Assembly: GCF_016287535.1 (NCBI RefSeq) | Contig: NZ_JAEFAJ010000002.1 | Coordinates: forward strand, 62,001 to 126,000 | Length of the DNA stretch: 64,000 nt | DNA from: Ruminococcus sp. | Lineage (GTDB): Bacteria > Bacillota > Clostridia > Oscillospirales > Ruminococcaceae | Reading direction: 5' to 3' | Shown here: piece after piece, positions 56,465 to 64,000 of the stretch | How the letters are laid out: each line of letters begins with the position of its first letter | Position numbering within the stretch: position 1 is the stretch's first letter | Position numbers and translations under genes: made by a program | Notes under the pieces: model-generated | Database searches by the model: none | Told to the model about the DNA's origin: nothing | Seen by the model: only the letters and a program-made list of their open reading frames with translations

Positions 56465-56932
56465 GTTGAGAGTTGAGAATTGAGAGTTGAAAGTTTTTAA
56501 TTCTTAATTCGGAAAGCTGTGAGGAAGATATGAGTGATAGCATTGTAGGCGAAAAAAGTTTTAAATTTGCTGTAAGAGTAATTAATTTGTATAAATTCCT
56601 TTTGGAAAAGAAAGAGTATGTTTTATCTCAACAGGTGCTGAGAAGCGGAACGAGCATCGGCGCAAATATAAGTTAAGCGTTAGAAGCGCAAAGCGGCAGG
56701 GATTTTATTTCTAAAATGGGAATAGCTCTGAAGGAGTCGGCAGAAACGATATATTGGCTTCGGCTTCTGCGTGAAACAGATTACATAAATGAGATACAGT
56801 TTGAATTAATGCACAGAGATGTTCACGAAATAAAACTGATTATTTCATCAATAATAAAAACCAAAAAAGAGAATATGAAGAAAATGAGCAATGGGAAATA
56901 ACTCTCCACTCTCAATTCTCAACTCTCAACTT
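56465..56932. mobile_element. Inverted-heptamer cassette (GTTGAGA family) with broken four-helix-bundle gene
   Basis: The left arm is GTTGAGA GTTGAGA ATTGAGA GTTGAAA; the complement of the right arm is GTTGAGA GTTGAGA ATTGAGA GTGGAGA. They face each other around one gene. Just inside the left arm is TTCTTAATTCGGAA, which also marks the half element at 806. The gene's terminal TAA touches the right arm. Neither a transposase nor target-site duplications were recognised. Confidence 0.82.
56530..56901 (+). pseudogene. Four-helix-bundle protein (S23/IVP-like), interrupted by a stop codon
   Basis: The 123-codon frame begins MSDSIVGEKSFKFAVRVINL and has the family motifs QQVLRSGTSIGANIS, FISKMGIALKESAETIYWLRLLRE. 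An in-frame TAA at 56674 stands where the family has glutamate (SIGANISEAL-type), so a GAA-to-TAA change probably killed the gene after 48 residues. The ORF track shows only the second half. It belongs to a different subtype from the copy at 28315, which fits the different arm sequence. Confidence 0.85.
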
Positions 56933-56950
56933 TATATAGGAGGAAGAAAA

Positions 56951-58372
56951 ATGCAGTTATATAATTCACTGTCACATAAGAAAGAGGAGTTCGTACCTCA
57001 TACTGAGGGAAAAGTCAATATGTATACCTGCGGACCGACCGTGTACCACTTTGCGCACATTGGTAATCTCAGAAGCTACATCATGGAGGACGTTCTTGAA
57101 AAATACCTGCGCTTCATCGGCTACGATGTGAACCGTGTCATGAACATCACAGACGTGGGACATCTTACCAGCGACGGCGACACCGGCGACGACAAGATGC
57201 TCAAGGGCGCCAAGCGCGAGCACAAGACAGTAATGGAGATTGCTAAGTTCTATACAGACGCATTCTTTGAGGACTGCAAAAAACTCAACGTCAGAAAGCC
57301 CGATACTGTAGTTCCGGCAACTACCTATATAGACGAGTTTATCCGCGTTATCAGCACCCTTATGGAAAAGGGCTACGCTTACGAAGCAGGCGGAAATATC
57401 TATTTCGATACCTCAAGGCTTGAAAAGTATTATGTTTTCAACGATTTCAACGAGGAAGACCTTGCAGTAGGCGTCCGTGAGGGTGTTGAGGCTGACGAGA
57501 ACAAGCGCAACAAGGCAGACTTCGTGCTCTGGTTCACCAAGTCCAAATTTGACGACCAGGAGCTGAAATGGGACAGCCCGTGGGGCGTAGGCTATCCGGG
57601 CTGGCATATCGAGTGCTCGTGCATAAGCATGAAGAACAACGGCGAGTACCTCGATATCCACTGCGGCGGAATCGACAACGCTTTCCCTCACCATACCAAC
57701 GAGATAGCGCAGTCTGAGGCTTACCTCGGACATAAGTGGTGCAATTACTGGTTCCATGTGCTCCACCTCAATACAAACAGCGGCAAGATGAGCAAGAGCA
57801 AGGGAGAGTTCCTGACGGTATCGCTTCTTGAGGAAAAGGGCTACAAGCCTGTGGTATACCGTTTCTTCTGCCTGCAGTCTCACTACAGGAAGTCGCTGGT
57901 ATTCTCATGGGAGAACCTTGACAACGCTGTGGTAGCATACAATAAGCTCACAGAGAAGATAGCTCCACTTACAAAGGAGAGCGGCGGAGATATCGACAAG
58001 GCTGAGTACGACCGCCTTATGGGAGCTTTCAACGAGGCTCTCGGAAACGATATCAATACCGCTATGGGTATCACTGTTATATATGACGTTCTGAAATCAA
58101 AGGCAAATGCGGCTACAAAGCTTGCACTTATAAACGAATTCGACAAGGTCATGGGACTTGACCTTATCGCAAACGCCAAGGAAGCGGCAAATCCTGTAGG
58201 TGACGGCGTCCTCGACGTCCCGAATGAAGTTATGGAGCTTGTTGAACAGCGTCAGGCTGCACGTAAGGAAAAGAACTTCGCACTGGCTGACGAGCTCCGC
58301 GATAAGATAGCGGCTCTCGGTTATGAGGTCAAGGAAACAAGACAGGGCACGGAGATCAATAAAATAAGTTGA
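56951..58372 (+). CDS. cysS: Cysteinyl-tRNA synthetase
   Basis: CysRS charges tRNA-Cys. The 473-residue class I enzyme has CGPTVYHFAHIGNLR (HIGH-like), the zinc cysteines and HIECSCI region, and KMSKSKGEF. The ATG at 56951 follows ATAGGAGGAAG. Its stop TGA (58370-58372) lies inside the first heptamer of the next element. The T-box at 55801 responds to tRNA-Cys, so the gene is feedback-regulated. Confidence 0.97.
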   Translation: MQLYNSLSHKKEEFVPHTEGKVNMYTCGPTVYHFAHIGNLRSYIMEDVLEKYLRFIGYDVNRVMNITDVGHLTSDGDTGDDKMLKGAKREHKTVMEIAKFYTDAFFEDCKKLNVRKPDTVVPATTYIDEFIRVISTLMEKGYAYEAGGNIYFDTSRLEKYYVFNDFNEEDLAVGVREGVEADENKRNKADFVLWFTKSKFDDQELKWDSPWGVGYPGWHIECSCISMKNNGEYLDIHCGGIDNAFPHHTNEIAQSEAYLGHKWCNYWFHVLHLNTNSGKMSKSKGEFLTVSLLEEKGYKPVVYRFFCLQSHYRKSLVFSWENLDNAVVAYNKLTEKIAPLTKESGGDIDKAEYDRLMGAFNEALGNDINTAMGITVIYDVLKSKANAATKLALINEFDKVMGLDLIANAKEAANPVGDGVLDVPNEVMELVEQRQAARKEKNFALADELRDKIAALGYEVKETRQGTEINKIS

Positions 58373-58470
58373 GAGTTGAAAGTGGAGAGTTGAGAGTTAA
58401 TGTGTTTGCTGTGTTCACGTTATTTAAATAATATCGCCGCAAGCGACACCAAAACTGTCAACTCTCAACT
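58368..58470. repeat. Gene-less inverted heptamer element (GTTGAGA family) after cysS
   Basis: GTTGAGA GTTGAAA GTGGAGA GTTGAGA is followed after about 60 bases by the inverted TCAACTCTCAACT. The first heptamer contains the cysS stop codon. Confidence 0.82.
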
Positions 58471-58523
58471 ATAAGCTTTGCGCTTATAAGCATAATAATG
58501 ATCAAAAAGAACGGAGAATCCCA

Positions 58524-59309
58524 ATGGCAAGACTCTATCCCCTTTTCAGTTCCAGCAAGGGCAATTCCACATTTATCGGCACTGAAAAGGGCGGTATCCT
58601 TATAGACTGCGGCGTCAGCTTCAAACGGCTCTCGGAAGCCCTTGAAGTGAATAATATACCGCTGAGCGCGGTCCAGGGCGTGTTCATAACCCATGAGCAC
58701 ACCGATCACATCGCAGGCCTGACTATGCTCACAAAAAAGACGGGTATGCCGGTGTACGGACAGAAACGCACTCTGCAAAGGCTCTGCGACGGTAATAAGA
58801 TAGCGGTGAATTCGCCTGTTATCGACATAAACGGCAAGACTATAAGCTGCGGCGGCAGCGAGGTGAGCTGCTTTGATACTCCCCACGACGCCATACAGAG
58901 CTGCGGCTATCGCATACATACCTCTGACGACAAATACTGTGCGATATGCACCGACCTCGGTCACGTTACCCCTGAGGTGGACGAAGCTCTTACAGGCTGC
59001 CGCATGGTGCTGATAGAAGCAAATTACGATGACTATATGCTGCGCAGAGGTCCCTATCCGCTGTACCTGAAAGAGCGTATCCTTTCGCAGAACGGTCATC
59101 TCTCCAACGACGACTGCGCTGTGCAGGTGGGCAGGCTCATAGAGCGGGGAACTACACATTTCCTTCTCGGACATCTCAGTCAGGACAACAACCGTCCCGA
59201 TATTGCCGACGGAACTGTACAGAGAAGCCTTGAAAGATTCGCAAGAGGAAGGGACTATCTCCTCGGAGTAGCTCCTGTTGAAACACAGGGAGGAGCGGTG
59301 ATATTCTGA
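58524..59309 (+). CDS. walJ: WalJ/YycJ-type MBL-fold hydrolase
   Basis: The 261-residue metallo-beta-lactamase-fold protein begins RLYPLFSSSKGNSTFI and has the metal motif THEHTDHIAGL, a conserved GHLSQDN and an HDAIQSCGYRI region. This matches WalJ/YycJ, a presumed nuclease linked to the cell-division program. rlmH follows with a one-base overlap; in Bacillus the same two genes are near each other. Confidence 0.9.
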   Translation: MARLYPLFSSSKGNSTFIGTEKGGILIDCGVSFKRLSEALEVNNIPLSAVQGVFITHEHTDHIAGLTMLTKKTGMPVYGQKRTLQRLCDGNKIAVNSPVIDINGKTISCGGSEVSCFDTPHDAIQSCGYRIHTSDDKYCAICTDLGHVTPEVDEALTGCRMVLIEANYDDYMLRRGPYPLYLKERILSQNGHLSNDDCAVQVGRLIERGTTHFLLGHLSQDNNRPDIADGTVQRSLERFARGRDYLLGVAPVETQGGAVIF

Positions 59310-59782
59310 TGAATATAAATCTGATAGTCATAGGAAAACTGAAAGAGGATTATCTCCGCAGCGCCTGCGGGGAATACATCAAGAGACTGGGGAGATACTG
59401 CACATTCGAGCTCCGTGAGCTGGACGAGTGCCGCCTCAGTGACGACCCGTCGGAGAAGGAGATAGCGACCGCACTGAAAAAGGAAGCGGAGCAGATAAAG
59501 AAGTACGCAAGGGGCATGATAGTCCCCATGTGCATCGAAGGAAAGCAGCTGACAAGTCCCGAACTTTCGGAGAAGATAAGCTCAGCCGGAGTGAGCGGGC
59601 AGAGCACCGTCACTTTCATTATCGGCAGCTCCTTCGGACTTGACCCGGAGATAAAGGCAATGGGAACTCTCAAACTCTCAATGTCGAAGATGACCTTTCC
59701 GCACCAGCTTGCGAGGGTAATGCTCCTTGAGCAGATATACCGCGCGTTCCAGATAGCGGAGGGCGGAAAGTACCATAAATGA
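59309..59782 (+). CDS. rlmH: 23S rRNA (pseudouridine-1915-N3)-methyltransferase
   Basis: RlmH methylates pseudouridine 1915 of helix 69. The 157-residue SPOUT protein has FIIGSSFGLDPEIK and the closing LLEQIYRAFQIAEGGKYHK. The length is normal. Confidence 0.95.
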   Translation: MNINLIVIGKLKEDYLRSACGEYIKRLGRYCTFELRELDECRLSDDPSEKEIATALKKEAEQIKKYARGMIVPMCIEGKQLTSPELSEKISSAGVSGQSTVTFIIGSSFGLDPEIKAMGTLKLSMSKMTFPHQLARVMLLEQIYRAFQIAEGGKYHK

Positions 59783-59790
59783 TAGTTGAT

Positions 59791-59815
59791 ATGCAGGGGC
59801 GGTGACTGCATTGCT
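59791..59815. repeat. Possible remnant of the TGCAGGGGC element
   Basis: ATGCAGGGGCGGTGACTGCA resembles one end of the TGTAGGGGC family, without a clear opposing end. Confidence 0.35.
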
Positions 59816-59842
59816 CCGGATTGAATATGTTATTTAAAAAAG

Positions 59843-59866
59843 CGGACAAAACTGTCCGTTTTTTGC
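59843..59866 (+). terminator. Terminator after rlmH
   Basis: CGGACA-aaac-TGTCCG followed by six T. Confidence 0.88.
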
Positions 59867-59894
59867 ATTATATGGCAGAACGGCAGCTTTTTAC

Positions 59895-59923
59895 TTGACA
59901 GCATAAATGGCTTGTGATATAAT
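59895..59923 (+). promoter_or_regulatory. Consensus sigma-A promoter of the export cluster
   Basis: TTGACA, 17 bases, TATAAT, about 72 bases before the transporter start. Confidence 0.92.
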
Positions 59924-59994
59924 TAAAAGATACTATGGAATTTTATGCGCTTTTGGCGGAAAGTACCGCTTATCAGCGCTTTAAGGAGCGTTAA

Positions 59995-60765
59995 ATGAGT
60001 ACGATAAAAGAGCTGTACGCATACAGGCAAATGATATTCAGCCTTGTGAAAAAGGATCTGCGCGGACGCTACAAGGGCTCTGTCCTCGGCTTTCTGTGGA
60101 CCTTCATCAATCCTCTTTTTCAGCTGATAGTCTATACGATAGTTTTCACACATATACTCCCGAACAATAATGTGGATAAGTATTACCTTTATCTGTTCGT
60201 TGCGCTGATACCGTGGATATTCTTCTCCTCTGCCATAACAACCGGAGCAGCTTCCGTTCTGGCACAGAAGGACCTCGTGAAGAAGATATACTTTCCCAGA
60301 ATGGTAATCCCCATATCCTATGTGACCAGCTGTTTCGTGAATATGCTGCTGAGCTTCATAGTGGTATTCGCGGTCATAATCGTAACGGGAACAGGCTTCA
60401 ATTTTCTTGCGCTGCTTACGCTTCCTGTTATCATGCTGGTCGAATATCTCTTTGCTCTGGGAATGTCCCTGCTGACCTCTGCTGTCACAGTTTATTTCAG
60501 AGACCTGGAGCATATCCTCGGCATTGTGGCTATGGGTTGGATGTATCTTACTCCTATCGTGTATCAGGTGCCTCCGGGATATGAAAAGTATTTCGATCTC
60601 AATCCTATGACGCATATAATCGAATGCTACAGGACCGTGCTGTACGAAAAGCAGGTGCCTGACCTATCAACCCTTCTTCTGGCGGCAGGACTGGGAGTAT
60701 TCTTCCTTATATTCGGCACAATGGTATTCAACAAGCTTCAAAGGCATTTTGCGGAGGAACTCTGA
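59995..60765 (+). CDS. Polysaccharide ABC exporter permease (Wzm-like)
   Basis: The 256-residue ABC-2 membrane protein has six membrane segments, KKDLRGRYKGSVLGFLWTFINP at the N-terminus and a PGYEKYFDLNPMTHIIE loop, which are typical of Wzm/TagG exporters. It should move a lipid-linked polysaccharide across the membrane with the ATPase following it. TTAAGGAG precedes the start. The two genes overlap by one base. Confidence 0.92.
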   Translation: MSTIKELYAYRQMIFSLVKKDLRGRYKGSVLGFLWTFINPLFQLIVYTIVFTHILPNNNVDKYYLYLFVALIPWIFFSSAITTGAASVLAQKDLVKKIYFPRMVIPISYVTSCFVNMLLSFIVVFAVIIVTGTGFNFLALLTLPVIMLVEYLFALGMSLLTSAVTVYFRDLEHILGIVAMGWMYLTPIVYQVPPGYEKYFDLNPMTHIIECYRTVLYEKQVPDLSTLLLAAGLGVFFLIFGTMVFNKLQRHFAEEL

Positions 60766-62027
60766 TGGCAGGAAATGAAATTGCGATAGAAGTCAAAGAC
60801 GTGACCAAGAGCTTCAAGGTATATCTTGACAAGGGTTCACAGTTGAAGGAAAGGCTTCTCTTCTTCAAAAGGAACAAATATGAGGAGCGAAAGGTGCTCA
60901 GAGGGATCAGCTTTAAGGTGAACAAGGGCGAGGCTATCGGTCTTATCGGCAGGAACGGCTGCGGAAAGAGCACGACCCTGAAACTGCTGACAAGGATAAT
61001 GTATCCCGATTCGGGAACTATAAAGATGAACGGTAGAGTATCGAGCCTTATCGAGCTCGGAGCAGGCTTTCACCCGGATATGAGCGGCAGGGAGAACATC
61101 TACACCAACGCTTCCATATTCGGACTTACCAGAAAAGAAATTGACGCGAGATTACAGGATATAATCGACTTCTCGGAGCTCGCAAGCTTTATAGACAATC
61201 CTGTCCGCACCTATTCATCGGGAATGTATATGCGCCTTGCCTTTTCCGTAGCAATAAATGTTGACGCTGATATACTCCTCATTGATGAGATACTTGCGGT
61301 TGGCGACGCCAATTTTCAGGCGAAATGCTTTGCCAAGCTCAAAGAGATAAAGGCTCAGGGAGCGACAATAGTTATAGTTTCACATTCACTCGGTCAGATA
61401 GAGCAGATATGCGACCGCTCGATATGGATATACGACGGCCTTATTCGCGCTGAGGGCGACCCAAAAGAAGTAGACCTTGAATACCTTGACTTCATGAGCC
61501 GTGAGATGCAGAAGAACATGAACAGCGGCAATGTAACGGGTGCCTGTGAGACAGAACGTCACGGCAACGGCAATGCGCGTATCGAAAAGGTATCATCTTT
61601 CAGTGCCGAAGGAGAAGAACAGTCTGTTTTCCGCACGGGCGACAGGATAGTTTTCAGGATAGGCTACAGCGTGAAGAAAAAGGTGGAGGACGCTGTTTTC
61701 GGACTAGGCGTATTCAACAGCAAGGGCATATCCTGCTACGGCACCAATACGAGGATAGACCGCTTTGATATATTTGACATTTCAAAGGACGGAACAGTAG
61801 AGATAGTTCTGGAAGACGTACCTCTTCTTCCTGATGTGTATACCCTTGATTTTACAATAGAATGCGGCGACGGAATACCTGTTGATTACTGCCGCCATAT
61901 ATACAAGATAGAGATACTGTCGAGCGTCGGAGATGTGGGTGTCGCAAGGATAAAACACAGCTTCGGGCTTGACGATAATACAGACTGGAAAAAAAGTAAC
62001 CGAAAGGACACGGAAAATGGACAATAG
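60765..62027 (+). CDS. Polysaccharide ABC exporter ATPase with Wzt-type C-terminal domain
   Basis: The 420-residue protein has the ATPase domain (residues 1-245) with Walker A GRNGCGKSTT, the TagH/Wzt-type signature TYSSGMYMRLAFSVAI, Walker B ILLIDEILAVGD and the switch VSHS. Residues about 270-405 form a beta-rich Wzt-C-like domain, known in Wzt to bind the end of the exported chain. Export of a terminally modified polysaccharide is inferred. Confidence 0.92.
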   Translation: MAGNEIAIEVKDVTKSFKVYLDKGSQLKERLLFFKRNKYEERKVLRGISFKVNKGEAIGLIGRNGCGKSTTLKLLTRIMYPDSGTIKMNGRVSSLIELGAGFHPDMSGRENIYTNASIFGLTRKEIDARLQDIIDFSELASFIDNPVRTYSSGMYMRLAFSVAINVDADILLIDEILAVGDANFQAKCFAKLKEIKAQGATIVIVSHSLGQIEQICDRSIWIYDGLIRAEGDPKEVDLEYLDFMSREMQKNMNSGNVTGACETERHGNGNARIEKVSSFSAEGEEQSVFRTGDRIVFRIGYSVKKKVEDAVFGLGVFNSKGISCYGTNTRIDRFDIFDISKDGTVEIVLEDVPLLPDVYTLDFTIECGDGIPVDYCRHIYKIEILSSVGDVGVARIKHSFGLDDNTDWKKSNRKDTENGQ

Positions 62028-62469
62028 TATAAATATAGAGCAGATAATGGCTGACATAAGAAGGGAGATAAAGGAAAAAGGACTTACTTCGGATATGCTC
62101 AGCTTTGATGATATTCCCTATAAGAAGACCGCTCAGGGCGGCTCTCCCGCGGAAGCCATAGACTATGTTACTTCTCACTACTATGTGCAGCCATATCAGG
62201 AGTTCAAGGGCAATCCCGTGAAGGTATTCTTCAAGAAGGCTCTGCGCAAGATAATGAGATTCTATGTGGATCCTATAGTTATGGAGCAGAACGACTTCAA
62301 CGCCAACACTGCCATAGCCGTAAAAGCAATATCAGAGGACAAGTCAAAGGATATGTGCAACAGGGTCGAGACCCTTGAAATAGTAAACAAAGAGCTTGCA
62401 AAGCGCCTTGAAAAGCTGGAGCGTGAGAACGCGGAGCTCCGCAGCATGATAACAAAGGAGCAGGCATAA
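62017..62469 (+). CDS. Coiled-coil protein of the export cluster
   Basis: The 150-residue protein starts MDNSINIEQIMADIRREIKE and ends in a coiled coil (VETLEIVNKELAKRLEKLER). It has no membrane segment. The start at 62017 follows AAAGGA and overlaps the ATPase gene by 11 bases. Its position between the ATPase and glycosyltransferases suggests a chain-length or scaffold role, but no family is recognised. Confidence 0.65.
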   Translation: MDNSINIEQIMADIRREIKEKGLTSDMLSFDDIPYKKTAQGGSPAEAIDYVTSHYYVQPYQEFKGNPVKVFFKKALRKIMRFYVDPIVMEQNDFNANTAIAVKAISEDKSKDMCNRVETLEIVNKELAKRLEKLERENAELRSMITKEQA

Positions 62470-63548
62470 TGCGCGTAGTACAGCTCCTTCCCACCCTCTC
62501 ATTCGGCGACGCTATAGGCAATGACACTATCGCTCTTAAAGGCGTTATCAGCGAGATGGGATATTCCACTGATATATACGCTGAGAATATCGACAAGCGG
62601 CTGCCCGGCGGTCTTGCGAAAAAAGTTGACAAGCTCCGTGATCTGAAAAAGGACGACGTCCTTATATACCACAAGTCTACCGGCACAGACCTTACCTTCA
62701 AGCTCGAAAAGTATAAGTGCCGCAGGATAATGGTGTATCACAATATCACGCCGGCTGAGTTTTTCCGCTCCTACAGCGTACCTGCCACACAGCTCACGGA
62801 GCTCGGCTACAAGGGCGTTGAGTTCCTCAGGGATAAAGTGGACTATGTACTGGCGGTATCGGCGTACAATAAGTCCGAGCTGCTGAAAATGGGTTATACC
62901 TGCCCTATAGATATCAGACCGATACTTATAAAGTTTGATGACTACAGGCAGGCTCCTGATGAAGCTGTGATAAAAAAATACAGCGACGGAAAGAAGAATA
63001 TTATCTTTGTGGGACGTATCGCTCCGAATAAGAAACAGGAAAACGTCATAAGGGCATTTTACAGCTACAAGAAGCTCAATCCGGAATCAAGGCTGATACT
63101 TGTTGGCTCTGCCAGGGGCATGGAAAACTACCGTGACCGTCTTGCGAAGTACGCAAGGGCTCTCGGTATAGGCGATGACGTTGTCTTTCCGGGACATATA
63201 AAGTTCAGCGAGATACTTGCGTATTATCACCTTGCCGACGCATTCGTGTGCATGAGCGAGCATGAGGGCTTCTGCGTACCGCTGGTGGAAGCGATGTTTT
63301 TCGATGTCCCTATAATCGCTTATGATACAAGTGCAATATCAGATACCCTCGGCGGCAGCGGAGTGCTCCTTGACAGCAATGACCCCGTATACGCGGCGGC
63401 TGTTATGGACAGGGTGCTCACGGACGACAAGCTCCGGGAGAGTATAATCGCAGGTCAGCGCAGACGTCTTGAGGACTTCTCCTATGAGAACGTCAGGGCT
63501 GTATTCGAGAGGGAGCTCAGGGACTTCATAGACGGCAGAAAAGGATAA
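62469..63548 (+). CDS. Glycosyltransferase family 4 protein
   Basis: The 359-residue GT-B enzyme has VVQLLPTLSFGDAIGNDTIAL, RIMVYHNITPAEFF, VGRIAPNKKQENVIRAF and the catalytic SEHEGFCVPLVEAMFFDVPIIAY. It resembles rhamnosyl/mannosyltransferases. It overlaps the coiled-coil gene by one base. Confidence 0.88.
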   Translation: MRVVQLLPTLSFGDAIGNDTIALKGVISEMGYSTDIYAENIDKRLPGGLAKKVDKLRDLKKDDVLIYHKSTGTDLTFKLEKYKCRRIMVYHNITPAEFFRSYSVPATQLTELGYKGVEFLRDKVDYVLAVSAYNKSELLKMGYTCPIDIRPILIKFDDYRQAPDEAVIKKYSDGKKNIIFVGRIAPNKKQENVIRAFYSYKKLNPESRLILVGSARGMENYRDRLAKYARALGIGDDVVFPGHIKFSEILAYYHLADAFVCMSEHEGFCVPLVEAMFFDVPIIAYDTSAISDTLGGSGVLLDSNDPVYAAAVMDRVLTDDKLRESIIAGQRRRLEDFSYENVRAVFERELRDFIDGRKG

Positions 63549-63552
63549 GGAA

Positions 63553-64000
63553 ATGAAAAAAATAGGATTTGTTATCCCGTGGTACAGCGAGAAGATACCC
63601 GGCGGAGCCGAAATGGAGCTCCGCGGTCTCACCACGCATCTTCACGAGGCAGGAGTGGAAGTGGAAATGCTCAGCACCTGCGTGAAGGAGTTCTCCGCTG
63701 ACTGGAACGAGAACTATTTCAGTGCGGGTACTGATAATGTACACGGGTTCAATATAAGGCGCTTCAAGGTAAGGAAGCGCGATACAGGAGCGTTTGACGC
63801 AGTGAACGCAAGGCTGATGAAGGGACTTCCTGTTTCCGCTGACGATCAGAACACATATGTTGAGGAAATGGTGAACAGTCCCGACCTCTGCGAGTATATA
63901 AGGACTCACAGTGACGAGTACAGCCTCTTTGTGTTCATACCCTATATGTTCGGCACGACATATCATGGCTTGCAGGTATGCCCTGAAAAATCGGTGCTGA
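63553..64000 (+). CDS. Glycosyltransferase, N-terminal part (runs off the window)
   Basis: The 149 residues seen begin MKKIGFVIPWYSEKIPGGAEMELRGLTTHL, the donor-independent N-terminal half of a GT4 enzyme with the GGAE motif. It starts four bases after the previous stop. The catalytic half lies beyond base 64000, so specificity cannot be judged. Confidence 0.8.
   Translation, partial: MKKIGFVIPWYSEKIPGGAEMELRGLTTHLHEAGVEVEMLSTCVKEFSADWNENYFSAGTDNVHGFNIRRFKVRKRDTGAFDAVNARLMKGLPVSADDQNTYVEEMVNSPDLCEYIRTHSDEYSLFVFIPYMFGTTYHGLQVCPEKSVL

Noticed and set aside
56674-56676. Reading the TAA in the four-helix gene as recoding
   Set aside because: TAA is not known as a sense codon here, no recoding signal is visible, and the other cassette gene is also broken, so a nonsense mutation is simpler.

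Overview
The window reads as a low-to-mid GC Gram-positive anaerobe of the Clostridia. The protein repertoire fits Ruminococcus or a close relative in the Oscillospiraceae: T-box leaders, sigma-A promoters with TTGACA/TATAAT and 16-18 bp spacers, SpoIVB and SpoIID, a DUF6382-FHA protein, a PrsW/YhfC-type protease and a GDP-mannose-based cell-surface polysaccharide. The genus is inferred from gene content only. Almost all sequence codes for protein; no rRNA, tRNA or CRISPR array was seen.

Layout. 1-7674 (minus strand) is a branched-chain amino acid operon: leucine T-box, leuA, ilvB, ilvN, leuC, leuD, an intruding membrane protease gene, then leuB running off the edge. 7845-10039 holds a zinc-ribbon/small membrane/AIM24 trio and birA. 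10313-12590 holds a membrane protein, spoIVB and ptsH. 12843-17523 is trmD and rimM separated by envelope genes, plus an XRE regulator. 17754-19383 is purB. 19445-22802 is a signalling operon (FHA, PP2C phosphatase, three membrane proteins). 22900-26276 is a secreted peptidoglycan-binding protein and secDF. 26439-33615 is the F-type ATP synthase operon. 33649-41247 is a surface-polysaccharide operon making GDP-rhamnose. 41306-42325 is spoIID. On the plus strand, 42387-53445 runs citrate synthase, lipoprotein, two-component system, yqhQ, prmC, recA, recX, rimO, pgsA and a metal-type regulator. htpG (minus) sits behind a CIRCE operator. 55616-58372 is a cysteine T-box, an unknown gene and cysS. 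58524-59782 is walJ-like and rlmH. 59895-64000 starts a polysaccharide export cluster (Wzm/Wzt-like ABC transporter and glycosyltransferases).

The most interesting signal is a family of elements with inverted arrays of 7-base repeats. Three heptamer families occur (GTTGAGA, TTAGAGC, and an AGTAGAA/ATCAGAA type). Two of the elements enclose a gene for a four-helix-bundle (S23/IVP-like) protein, and both genes are broken. The other copies have no gene. The arms lie at or next to the stop codons of neighbouring genes and in three cases supply the stop. Because 7 is 1 modulo 3 and each GTTGAGA or TTAGAGC heptamer carries TGA or TAG, three heptamers stop all three frames read from outside. Three such elements surround cysS and one splits the ATP synthase operon.

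Other notable points are an in-frame fusion of ATP synthase delta and alpha subunits (AtpH-AtpA), tandem c-subunit genes, CIRCE control of htpG, and a protease gene inside the leucine operon.
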